Under the pieces are notes generated by a model. The model saw only the letters and a program-made list of their open reading frames with translations. It searched no databases and was not told where the DNA came from. Shown in pieces: positions 24,501 through 31,971 of a DNA stretch of 47,316 nt (position 1 is its first letter; the number at the start of each line of letters is the position of its first letter). This stretch comes from JAGORY01 sp964517585. GTDB lineage: Bacteria; Patescibacteriota; Gracilibacteria; Peribacterales; Peribacteraceae. Where the stretch lies: contig CAZFCB010000003.1 of NCBI GenBank assembly GCA_964517585.1, positions 1-47,316 of the forward strand, read 5' to 3'. The position numbers and the translations under genes are program-made.

Positions 24501-26288
24501 CTAGTTCCTGCCCACTAGAGGATTGTTCACTCCGTCGTAGATAAAGCCAGCGTTATTGATGACTCTCGTGAGTGAACGCATTTCCGTTAGTACGCTTAAG
24601 CCATCGCGCATCCATGCCTCACTTTTCGGTTCACCATTTGAATGTGGGCAGAACGTTGTCCAGTAGAGCCATCGATCATCTTGTACGTGCTCCATTTTCT
24701 CCGCAAATGCGTTTTGGACACCTCCCGAACTGAGATTCGCATGGATGAATGTCGCTTTATGTTTCGACATTTCCTGCTTTCGGAAATATGCGGCATCCGA
24801 TGTGGCGTGATCTAGTGAGTCATGGCGACCGATGTCCTCCCCGTGCTCTGCGCGGTGCTTCGTGAGCTGTACCTGATCTGCCGTTGAACCTTTTCTCGCA
24901 ACAGTGTCATTGAGGTACGGAGGTCCGTGTGTACGGCACCAAATGTTGTTGTACCAGACCCACCGTAACTGATGAATATTACGGTTTGCGTTTCGTCCAC
25001 GGAGGAGGCGACTCACAAGTGGCTGCATCTCTGAGTGAGACTGGCCAAAGCTTTCCATGAGTGCATCAAGTCTCTTTTTGGCTTCATCGACTTTACTCGT
25101 ACTGTCCGATGACTCTTTTCCTCGAAATTGCGAAACATGTTTTTCCATAGCCTTCAACCGAGGCCAGTCGCTTTCTTTAATGTGCATCAGCTTTGCTTTG
25201 TTGATCAGCACACTCGCTTCCTGCCAATCCTTCATATCCATTGCATGACGAATTTTGAGGAAGATCGGCAATTCATTTACTACATTCTTCGCATCCTGCA
25301 GCCGTTCTTCGCCTTGCTTCACGTATGAAAGTCGTTGGGCATAGTGCATGGAGAGGAATTGCGTAGCAGTGATGATGGTAAAACCGCGTGCTGCGGCATT
25401 AGCGCCTCGTTCTTTTGCTCTTGTCGTTACGATATCAAATCGATCTTTTACCAGAGTCCAATTCTGAATGAGTCCTTCAAGAGATTTTGGTCCTGAGCCG
25501 TTCACGAATTCCAGGATCTTACTTGGACTGGCCTTTGACGCAAAAATCCTGTCCAACCAAACACCGACTTTTCCTTGAAGAATGACGTTTTTACCTGCAG
25601 CGCTTTCCAGCTTTTTCTCAGCACTGGCATATAGGTCAAGCCGTGATGTACTCAGTGCATTCCTGAGAGCGAGTGCCTTTGATACGAGGCCGTGACGCTC
25701 TGTATAATGAAGATCCAGAAACTTCTCTCGGTCGTTCAGAATAGCGAGACTCGGATCGGTTTTTACCAGTTCATTGAAATCAGGCTTCTCGACGAGATCA
25801 TCTCGTTGCTCGGCTACTTTTTTCCAGCGACTGACATAATTTCCGAGCTCAGATTGCACCCACTTCATTTTCATTCGAAATGTCGATGTCGATGAGCTCT
25901 TTTCTTTCGTGTCATAGAGCCTCTCAAACCATCGTTTATACGAATCTTTCGAAATGTAAGGAGCTGCACTCGACATGTAACTTGTAAATGCCTGATACAG
26001 ACTCTCTCCTTCCTGCAAAATAAGAGAGCCATCTTTTCGAATAAAATCTTCTCGCCAATGGATACTTTTTTGTTCTTTCGTATCATCCGTAGGCTTTGTT
26101 TCATTGAGCCACTGAATAGTTTCTCTCGTCGATGACTTTGAGCCGAAACCAGTACGATTCATCAGAGACCAATAGCTATCTCGAAACGAACGCACGGCTG
26201 AGAGGCGTCGTTGCATCTCAGGTCCTTGCACATTACGATCAATCTTCATTTCCTGCGTTCCCGTTGCTGTACTCTCAAGTGCGACCAT
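24501..26288 (-). CDS. Uncharacterised 595-aa soluble protein
   Basis: I do not recognise this protein. It has no signal peptide or membrane helix. It is charged and mostly helical-looking, with long Lys/Glu-rich segments (about residues 130-230 and 370-420), and a C-terminal region (about 430-595) richer in Trp, His and Asn: WVWYNNIWCRTHGPPYLND, HGEDIGRHDSLDHATSDAAYF, TFCPHSNGEPKSEAWMRDG. The His/Asp-rich part could be a metal-binding catalytic domain, which is a guess. TAGAAT (26298-26303, minus strand) lies 9 nt before the ATG. Only a short spacer separates it from dcd, which is divergent. Confidence 0.75.
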   Translation of the reverse strand: MVALESTATGTQEMKIDRNVQGPEMQRRLSAVRSFRDSYWSLMNRTGFGSKSSTRETIQWLNETKPTDDTKEQKSIHWREDFIRKDGSLILQEGESLYQAFTSYMSSAAPYISKDSYKRWFERLYDTKEKSSSTSTFRMKMKWVQSELGNYVSRWKKVAEQRDDLVEKPDFNELVKTDPSLAILNDREKFLDLHYTERHGLVSKALALRNALSTSRLDLYASAEKKLESAAGKNVILQGKVGVWLDRIFASKASPSKILEFVNGSGPKSLEGLIQNWTLVKDRFDIVTTRAKERGANAAARGFTIITATQFLSMHYAQRLSYVKQGEERLQDAKNVVNELPIFLKIRHAMDMKDWQEASVLINKAKLMHIKESDWPRLKAMEKHVSQFRGKESSDSTSKVDEAKKRLDALMESFGQSHSEMQPLVSRLLRGRNANRNIHQLRWVWYNNIWCRTHGPPYLNDTVARKGSTADQVQLTKHRAEHGEDIGRHDSLDHATSDAAYFRKQEMSKHKATFIHANLSSGGVQNAFAEKMEHVQDDRWLYWTTFCPHSNGEPKSEAWMRDGLSVLTEMRSLTRVINNAGFIYDGVNNPLVGRN

Positions 26289-26405
26289 GGGCTTGCCATT
26301 CTAGCTCTTTTTCATATGTTGCACCTATTTGTTGCATTGCATTTTTCCTATTCTCGCGCGTGGCTTGCATGTGGTAATCTCTGCATCCACGTTCTCTCTC
26401 TTGAT

Positions 26406-27017
26406 ATGATTCTTTCTGACCGCGACATCAAGAAGGCCATTGCATCTGGACGCGTAAAAATTGAGTCTCATCAGGCTGAGCTCTTCCAGTACATTCATGC
26501 CTCAAGTATGGATTTGCGCCTTGGTAATGTCTTTAAAGTGTACGAGCACAGCAAGTATGCAGTTCTGGATCCCAAAAACCCAAAAACGTTTGCACAGAAT
26601 ATGCGTGTCATCACTATTCCGGACGGTGAGCCATTCATCGTACAACCGGGAGAATTTATTCTTGGTGTGACACAGGAGAAAATCACGGTGCCAGACGACC
26701 TTGTCGTCAGAGTTGAGGGCAGAAGCTCACTCGGACGTCTTGGTATCATTGTTCATTCCACAGCAGGATTCGTCGATCCTGGATTCGTTGGAACAATTAC
26801 GCTTGAGATCAGCAACTTGAATCGTCTCCCAGTCGCGCTCTACCCCGGCATGCGCGTTTGTCAGCTGGCGTTTGAGATGATGACATCCCCGGCAGAAACA
26901 CCGTATAACCTCAAGCCACATAGTAAATACCAGAATCAGGTACTTCCCGAAGAAAGCAGGCTCAGTATTGATCCAGAGTTTGCAGCGCTCGTCGGTTCTT
27001 CAGTGGAACAATTGTAG
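26406..27017 (+). CDS. dcd: dCTP deaminase
   Basis: Deaminates dCTP to dUTP for thymidylate synthesis. At 203 aa it has the expected length. Motifs: MILSDRDIKKAI at the start, SSMDLRLGN, the catalytic segment RVEGRSSLGRLGIIVHSTAGFVDPGFVGTITLE with the essential Glu, and a C-terminal Y.LKPHSKYQNQ. The frame is open further upstream, but the family N-terminus begins at this ATG. A TAATCT with TG extension near 26374 would give a leader of about 22 nt without Shine-Dalgarno. pdxS follows 24 nt later. Confidence 0.93.
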   Translation: MILSDRDIKKAIASGRVKIESHQAELFQYIHASSMDLRLGNVFKVYEHSKYAVLDPKNPKTFAQNMRVITIPDGEPFIVQPGEFILGVTQEKITVPDDLVVRVEGRSSLGRLGIIVHSTAGFVDPGFVGTITLEISNLNRLPVALYPGMRVCQLAFEMMTSPAETPYNLKPHSKYQNQVLPEESRLSIDPEFAALVGSSVEQL

Positions 27018-27041
27018 ATCAAGAGACACTCTTTTCCGTTC

Positions 27042-27917
27042 ATGTTTACACTCACCAACCGCACCGGCGTGGATCTAGCGAAGATGCTCAAGGGTGGCGT
27101 CATCATGGACGTTGTGACCGCAAAGCAGGCCCGCATTGCAGAGGCAGCAGGTGCCTGTGCGGTGATGGCTTTGGAACGCGTTCCGTCCGATATCCGTGCC
27201 CAGGGAGGAGTGGCGCGGATGAGTGATCCAAAGCTTATTTCTGACATTCAGCGTGCGGTATCTATTCCAGTCATGGCAAAAATCCGCATCGGTCACACTG
27301 CAGAGGCGAGAATTTTGGAAGCGATATCCGTAGATTTTATTGATGAGTCTGAAGTTCTTACACCTGCCGACCCTTTTGATCATGTAGATAAGCGTGCTTT
27401 TACGGTTCCTTTCGTGTGCGGTGCTACGAGTCTTGGGGAGGCTCTTCGACGTATCAACGAAGGCGCGTCCATGATCCGCACAAAAGGGGAGGCGGGGACA
27501 GGTAATGTTATCGAGGCCGTGCGTCATCTTAAGATGATACAGGCAGACATCAAAAAGCTGAGTTCTCTGTCTTCAAGCCAGATCAAAGCATTCGCACTTC
27601 AGCAGCGAGTACCTCTCGACCTTGTTGCGAGCGTCAAGAAGGCTCAACGCTTACCCGTTGTAACATTTGTCGCTGGCGGCGTTGCGACCCCTGCTGATGC
27701 AGCCCTTCTCATGGAGCTTGGAGCAGAAGGAGTATTCGTTGGTTCTGGAATTTTCAAATCCAAAGATCCGGCACGTATGGCTAAGGCAATCGTGCAGGCG
27801 ACAACGTACTTTCAGGATGCGAAGAAGTTGTTGCAAATCTCGACCGGATTACTTGGAGCAATGCCTGGGTTAGAGATTGCAAGCCTTCCTTCAAAGATGG
27901 CTGAGAGAGGTTTGTAG
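27042..27917 (+). CDS. pdxS: Pyridoxal 5'-phosphate synthase lyase subunit PdxS
   Basis: Condenses ribose 5-phosphate, glyceraldehyde 3-phosphate and ammonia into PLP. At 291 aa it has the normal size. Motifs: KGGVIMDVVTAKQARIAEAAGACAVMALERVPSDIR, VMAKIRIGH with the first catalytic Lys, RTKGEAGTGN with the second Lys, and FVAGGVATPADAALLMELGAEGVFVGSGIFK. Ammonia comes from PdxT, whose gene starts beyond a repeat array of unknown length. It may be co-transcribed with dcd; the 24-nt spacer is pyrimidine-rich. Confidence 0.97.
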   Translation: MFTLTNRTGVDLAKMLKGGVIMDVVTAKQARIAEAAGACAVMALERVPSDIRAQGGVARMSDPKLISDIQRAVSIPVMAKIRIGHTAEARILEAISVDFIDESEVLTPADPFDHVDKRAFTVPFVCGATSLGEALRRINEGASMIRTKGEAGTGNVIEAVRHLKMIQADIKKLSSLSSSQIKAFALQQRVPLDLVASVKKAQRLPVVTFVAGGVATPADAALLMELGAEGVFVGSGIFKSKDPARMAKAIVQATTYFQDAKKLLQISTGLLGAMPGLEIASLPSKMAERGL

Positions 27918-28006
27918 AGATGTGTACATATTGTACTGATGACATTCGATCTTCGACATTCGACATTCGGTCTTCGACATTCGACATTCGGTCTTCGATA
28001 TTCGAT

Positions 28007-28106
28007 NNNNNNNNNNNNNNNNNNNNNNNNNNNNNNNNNNNNNNNNNNNNNNNNNNNNNNNNNNNNNNNNNNNNNNNNNNNNNNNNNNNNNNNNNNNNNN
28101 NNNNNN
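28007..28106. other. Assembly gap (100 N) inside repeat array
   Basis: Exactly 100 N, in the middle of the heptamer array. The true array length and thus the pdxS-pdxT distance are unknown. Confidence 0.95.
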
Positions 28107-28158
28107 TTCGACATTCGACATTCGGTCTTCGACATTCGACATTCGGTCTTCGATATTC

Positions 28159-28164
28159 GATAAT
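28159..28164 (+). promoter_or_regulatory. -10 box of pdxT at the repeat edge
   Basis: GATAAT, 6 nt before the pdxT ATG, formed by the last ATTCGATA repeat unit. Confidence 0.55.
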
Positions 28165-28170
28165 GGATCT

Positions 28171-28743
28171 ATGGTTGTCGGCGTCCTCGCATTTCAGGGT
28201 GATTTCGCAGAGCATATTGATGTGCTTAGTCGCATGCACGTGCCGTCCGTGGAAGTGCGCAGTTGCGATGATGTGTCGAAAGTTGACGCACTTATTATTC
28301 CAGGGGGAGAGTCGACGGTTATTGCAAAATTCCTCTCCGAATCGGGAGTTGGTGCTGAAATTCGAAAGCGTGTTGCGAGCAAAAAACATCCGCTCATTAT
28401 CTACGGAACGTGCGCGGGAGCCATTCTTCTTGCAAAACGCGTCACCGGAAAGAATGCGCCCAAAGTATTAGGGCTGATTGATGTAACGCTTGACCGCAAC
28501 GCCTACGGAACACAGATTGATAGTTTTGAGGCCGAGATTAAGGTTTCCGGCATCCAGAAACCAGTTCCTGTCGCATTTATTCGTGCTCCAAAGATCACAT
28601 CAGTCGGCAAAGGAGTAGACATTCTTGCCAAATTTCGTGGCGAACCAGTACTCGTGAGGCAGGGGAGGGTGATGATCGGGACGTTTCACGCCGAAGTCCG
28701 CACTTCAGCCGAGATGCATCGGATTTTTCTTGCCATGGGGTAA
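28171..28743 (+). CDS. pdxT: Pyridoxal 5'-phosphate synthase glutaminase subunit PdxT
   Basis: Class I glutamine amidotransferase that feeds ammonia to PdxS. The 190-aa protein has the family motifs VGVLAFQGDFAEH, IIPGGEST, the nucleophile Cys in GTCAGAILLA, and the His-Glu pair in GTFHAEVR (usually FHPE). GATAAT at 28159-28164 ends 6 nt before the ATG. It is separated from pdxS by the repeat array, whereas the two genes usually touch. Confidence 0.95.
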   Translation: MVVGVLAFQGDFAEHIDVLSRMHVPSVEVRSCDDVSKVDALIIPGGESTVIAKFLSESGVGAEIRKRVASKKHPLIIYGTCAGAILLAKRVTGKNAPKVLGLIDVTLDRNAYGTQIDSFEAEIKVSGIQKPVPVAFIRAPKITSVGKGVDILAKFRGEPVLVRQGRVMIGTFHAEVRTSAEMHRIFLAMG

Positions 28744-28752
28744 CAATATAAC

Positions 28753-29640
28753 TTACAAAAAATCTTTCATCAGTTCTGAGACGTCAAACTTTTCCACTTC
28801 GTCCACTGGAGTTGTTGTCTTCCCCTGTCTCGGGACGAGACGCTCGTAGAAATTTGGTACGTCCTCACGTCGATACAGAATACCAGTTGCTATTCTCTTA
28901 CTCGTATCGATGGCAAGTTTGCGCGCTTTTACAAAGTCAGTTGGATCGTGGTTTTCATCTTCTACTTTGTAGTACTTCTCCATAATCATCGTGTGTGTCG
29001 CGAAATGATTATAGGTCGGACAGGCTTGTAGAATATCCACAAATGCAAAGCCACGGTGTCGGATAGCTTCTTTCAGTACCGACGTGATCTGCTTAATATC
29101 ACCAGAGAATGCCCGTGCGACAAACGTCGGTTCAAGCGAAAAGATGAAGTCCATCGAATTGAGTGTCATTTCTGGCATACCGTTCGGAGCGGAGTTCATT
29201 TTTTGCCCCTGAGGGGTGAGTGAACTGGATTGTCCAGTTGTCAGTCCATAGTTGCCATTATTATGAAGAACGAACGTGATCGGATAGTGGCTACGGACTG
29301 CATGCACAAGATGGCCAATGCCTTCCGAAAAACTTGCGCCGTCACCACCAAAAGCAATGACGGGAAGTGTAGGATTTGCAATTTTTGCTCCCGCTGCAAA
29401 TGGCAAGACTCGACCATGAAGACCGTGAAAACGGTAGCCTTTGAGTTTATCACTTCCGTTACCATGACATCCAACATCGAAACAGAGCAGACATTGATTG
29501 GGAGCGATTTTCAGCTCTGTGAGAGCGGATTTTACCCCAGTCCAAATGCCGTAGTTTCCACATCCATCACACCATGTACACGTATTCTCACTGTGAAAAT
29601 CTTTCATCGTGGGGCCGGAGGTTTGAAGGGGAATGGGCAT
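28753..29640 (-). CDS. korB: 2-oxoacid:ferredoxin oxidoreductase, beta subunit
   Basis: Thiamine-diphosphate subunit, 295 aa. The 4Fe-4S ligands fit Cys24 and Cys27 (WCDGCG), Cys58 (VGCHG) and Cys207 (QACPTYN). The TPP site is GDGASFSEGIGHL with NNGNYGLTTGQ. The substrate is a 2-oxoacid, pyruvate or 2-oxoglutarate, and cannot be decided from sequence reading. It starts 9 nt after the alpha-subunit stop codon. It is third in an operon flavodoxin-alpha-beta. An internal Met12 is an alternative start. Confidence 0.92.
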   Translation of the reverse strand: MPIPLQTSGPTMKDFHSENTCTWCDGCGNYGIWTGVKSALTELKIAPNQCLLCFDVGCHGNGSDKLKGYRFHGLHGRVLPFAAGAKIANPTLPVIAFGGDGASFSEGIGHLVHAVRSHYPITFVLHNNGNYGLTTGQSSSLTPQGQKMNSAPNGMPEMTLNSMDFIFSLEPTFVARAFSGDIKQITSVLKEAIRHRGFAFVDILQACPTYNHFATHTMIMEKYYKVEDENHDPTDFVKARKLAIDTSKRIATGILYRREDVPNFYERLVPRQGKTTTPVDEVEKFDVSELMKDFL

Positions 29641-29649
29641 AGGAACGAG

Positions 29650-31443
29650 CTAGTGGCAAAATATTTCTTGGATTTCTTTCAGTAATTCGTCGACAAAAAA
29701 AGGTCTTCCGTCGTACTTGAGAATTCTGTCGTGAATCTTGATACCTGTTTCCTGTCTCAAAAGAACACCGAGTTGCCCTTGATAGTTGCCTTCGATCAAC
29801 ACGATTTTCTTTGCAGCCTCTGCAAGGTTCATGAATTTTGCCGTTTTTAGCGGCCAGAGGTACGTGTAGTGCAGATAACCAATGGAAAGCTTTGACTTCT
29901 GATCTTTGAGTTCCAAGTTTTTCAGAGCATCGAGCACTACAGACTTTGTGCTACCCCAACCGATCAACAACATATCAACTTTTTCATCGTTACGTGCTAC
30001 TTGCCACTGTCCACTTGCCTCTATCCACAAATCCGGTTCCGGCAAAGAAGCTGCAAGCGCTTCCTGTTTGCGCATGCGTTTATTGATCTGCAGTACCGCG
30101 TTTGCCGATGTTTCATCAACAGTGCCTTCTGCATTGTGCTCATCACCTTGGGCAACATATGTTGCAGCTTTGGCTCCAGGAAGCCACCTTTGTGAAATGC
30201 CATCTTTTGCATTGGGATCAAATCGATCGGATGATTGTAATTTCAGCAATTTCTCCGGATTGGTAATTAGTAACCCTCTGTCGATGACAATCTTCTTGAG
30301 GTTATACGGCTGCTCGGTATACAGAGCTTCCATTGTTTGTTTGTCAGTCAAAAGTATGACGCTGATTTGGTATTTCTCTGCAATATTAAATGCCTCGTTG
30401 ACGAGATAAAAAGAGTCAGTCGCATTTGAGACAGAAAGAACACAACGTGCAAACTCTCCATGGGAAGTTCCTATTGCCATCAGAAGATCACCTTGCCCCG
30501 TCCACGTTGGGAGGCCGGTTGCAGGCCCTGGGCGTTGTGCGAGAACAAATACCGTTGGGTTTTCGATGATCGCATTCAGTGAAACAGTTTCGCTCATGAG
30601 GTCGAATCCTCCACCCGATGTTCCTGTGAGGGCACGCGTTCCCATATGCATTGCTCCAGAGACGAATTGCGCCGCTGTAATTTCATCCTCTGCTTGCTTG
30701 ATGACCATACCTGTCTTGTTTTGAATCTCAGCGATGAAAGTCAGGAGGGGTGAGCTTGGTGTCATGGGATAACCTGCGTAGACGCGAACTCCTGCATGGA
30801 CTGTTCCAAGCCCCATTGCTTTGGCGCCTGTGATGACGAGGTACTTCTGCCATTCTCTCTTTGCTTTTGGCATCGTGACTGTTCGCTGATGTTCTTTTTG
30901 AAGTCTAAAGCCTTCATCGATGCATCGCATATTGAGATCGAGAAGATCCTTTTTCTTCGCAAAGCGTTCACCGACCATTTTCTTGAGTGCATCGATGTCC
31001 TGACCGAGCATTGCCCAGACACATGCAGTCAAAAGAACATTCGTAAGGACTGGCTTTGCGCCAAGCTTTGACAGTATTTCTTCCACAGGGAGATAGATGA
31101 TGCTGAGACTTTCCCGATCTATGAGTTTTTGTTCAGCAGCAGGGAATTTCCAGTGAGGCGTAGAATGAATGAGGATGCCACCGGGCTTCAAGTCACCAAT
31201 ATTTTTCTCAAGAACATGGTGATTAAATGCAATAATGACATTCACTTTCGTTTCAGAGCTTTCAATATATTCATCCGATGCGTCGATCTGGAAGCTCGCA
31301 TGTCCACCCTTGATGAGCGACGGATATTCACGGTAACCAAAGATGCAGTAACCACTTCTTTTTAAAGCTTTTGAAATGATGTCGCCCATGGAGTCGAGTC
31401 CTTGTCCAGATGCGCCTGCAATTTTCAACGAAACACGATTCAT
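29650..31443 (-). CDS. korA: 2-oxoacid:ferredoxin oxidoreductase, fused gamma-alpha subunit
   Basis: A 597-aa fusion. The N-terminal gamma domain (about 1-185; IAGASGQGLDSMGDII, YPSLIKGGHASFQI) joins the alpha domain (about 205-590; GYPMTPSSPLL, KQAEDEITAAQFVSGAMHMGTRALTGTSGGGFDLMSE). With KorB it oxidises 2-oxoacids to acyl-CoA and CO2 and reduces a low-potential carrier. No separate delta/ferredoxin subunit is present. Its ATG overlaps the flavodoxin stop by 4 nt. Confidence 0.93.
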   Translation of the reverse strand: MNRVSLKIAGASGQGLDSMGDIISKALKRSGYCIFGYREYPSLIKGGHASFQIDASDEYIESSETKVNVIIAFNHHVLEKNIGDLKPGGILIHSTPHWKFPAAEQKLIDRESLSIIYLPVEEILSKLGAKPVLTNVLLTACVWAMLGQDIDALKKMVGERFAKKKDLLDLNMRCIDEGFRLQKEHQRTVTMPKAKREWQKYLVITGAKAMGLGTVHAGVRVYAGYPMTPSSPLLTFIAEIQNKTGMVIKQAEDEITAAQFVSGAMHMGTRALTGTSGGGFDLMSETVSLNAIIENPTVFVLAQRPGPATGLPTWTGQGDLLMAIGTSHGEFARCVLSVSNATDSFYLVNEAFNIAEKYQISVILLTDKQTMEALYTEQPYNLKKIVIDRGLLITNPEKLLKLQSSDRFDPNAKDGISQRWLPGAKAATYVAQGDEHNAEGTVDETSANAVLQINKRMRKQEALAASLPEPDLWIEASGQWQVARNDEKVDMLLIGWGSTKSVVLDALKNLELKDQKSKLSIGYLHYTYLWPLKTAKFMNLAEAAKKIVLIEGNYQGQLGVLLRQETGIKIHDRILKYDGRPFFVDELLKEIQEIFCH

Positions 31444-31925
31444 TGAACTGTGACGGGAAGATCGGAGATTTTTGATGCGAATTCCTTTGTCCAGGCTACG
31501 ATCTTCTTTTCCTGATCAAACGGTTCGTTGATGATTTTGAGTGCTGGCAGAAGTAGTTTTGCATTATGCGTCTGGCAGTAGTCTGCCATTCTGTCTGCTG
31601 CTTTGGCAGTGAAGAAGTATCGGTCGTCACCGAGTCCGATGACTGCCGCTGGCATACCCTTCAGATCTTCTTTCAAAGCGCGCACTGCAAGCAGATCGTG
31701 CATGAACGGGCTCATCTGACCCTCTAGATTGTTCGTATTCCAGGATCCACACGCAAGAAGAAGTACGCTTCCTTTCATCAGATCTTCCGGCGTGCTGCTT
31801 TCCGCTCGCTGCTTGACTATACGCAGATCCGGTATGAGTGTTGCAAGAGTTGTCATGACCAAATCGACTACAAATTCGGTGTGACCTGTTCCCGTCGTAT
31901 AAATGATGATCAGTGTCGGTATCAT
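31440..31925 (-). CDS. Flavodoxin-like FMN protein
   Basis: A 161-aa flavodoxin. The FMN phosphate loop YTTGTGHTE follows the first strand; the second FMN loop is LACGSWNTNN, and GLGDDRYFFTAKAAD lies in the usual third loop. The start at 31925 is preferred over 31952 because the fold begins there and TATACT (31932-31937, minus strand) ends 6 nt before it. As the first gene of the operon with the gamma-alpha and beta subunits, it is the likely electron acceptor of the oxidoreductase. Confidence 0.88.
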   Translation of the reverse strand: MIPTLIIIYTTGTGHTEFVVDLVMTTLATLIPDLRIVKQRAESSTPEDLMKGSVLLLACGSWNTNNLEGQMSPFMHDLLAVRALKEDLKGMPAAVIGLGDDRYFFTAKAADRMADYCQTHNAKLLLPALKIINEPFDQEKKIVAWTKEFASKISDLPVTVQ

Positions 31926-31971
31926 GGTTGGAGTATATCGCGAAAAGTTCATCGCATGCTAGACTAGGGGT
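31926..31971. promoter_or_regulatory. Overlapping divergent promoters, flavodoxin operon and GT-C gene
   Basis: Only 46 nt separate the two start codons. Minus strand: TATACT at 31932-31937. Plus strand: extended TGC-TAGACT at 31957-31965. Both are 6 nt from their start codons, and each -35 position would fall on the other promoter's -10, so they should exclude one another. Confidence 0.65.

Larger units (their letters stand above)
27940..28164. repeat. 21-bp/7-bp tandem repeat array between pdxS and pdxT
   Basis: Heptamers TTCGACA, TTCGACA, TTCGGTC repeat as a 21-bp unit, several copies visible on both sides of an N gap, ending with TTCGATA units. The last unit blends into GATAAT, the putative -10 of pdxT. 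The array keeps reading frames open on both strands, producing spurious ORFs. Confidence 0.9.

Noticed and set aside
26211..26405. N-terminal extension of dCTP deaminase
   Set aside because: The family starts at MILSDRDI. The upstream part overlaps the divergent 595-aa gene.
27781..28471. Long ORFs on both strands across the pdxS-pdxT spacer
   Set aside because: They run through a 21-bp repeat (a multiple of three) and the N run, which keep frames open. They overlap pdxS and pdxT and have no coding signature.
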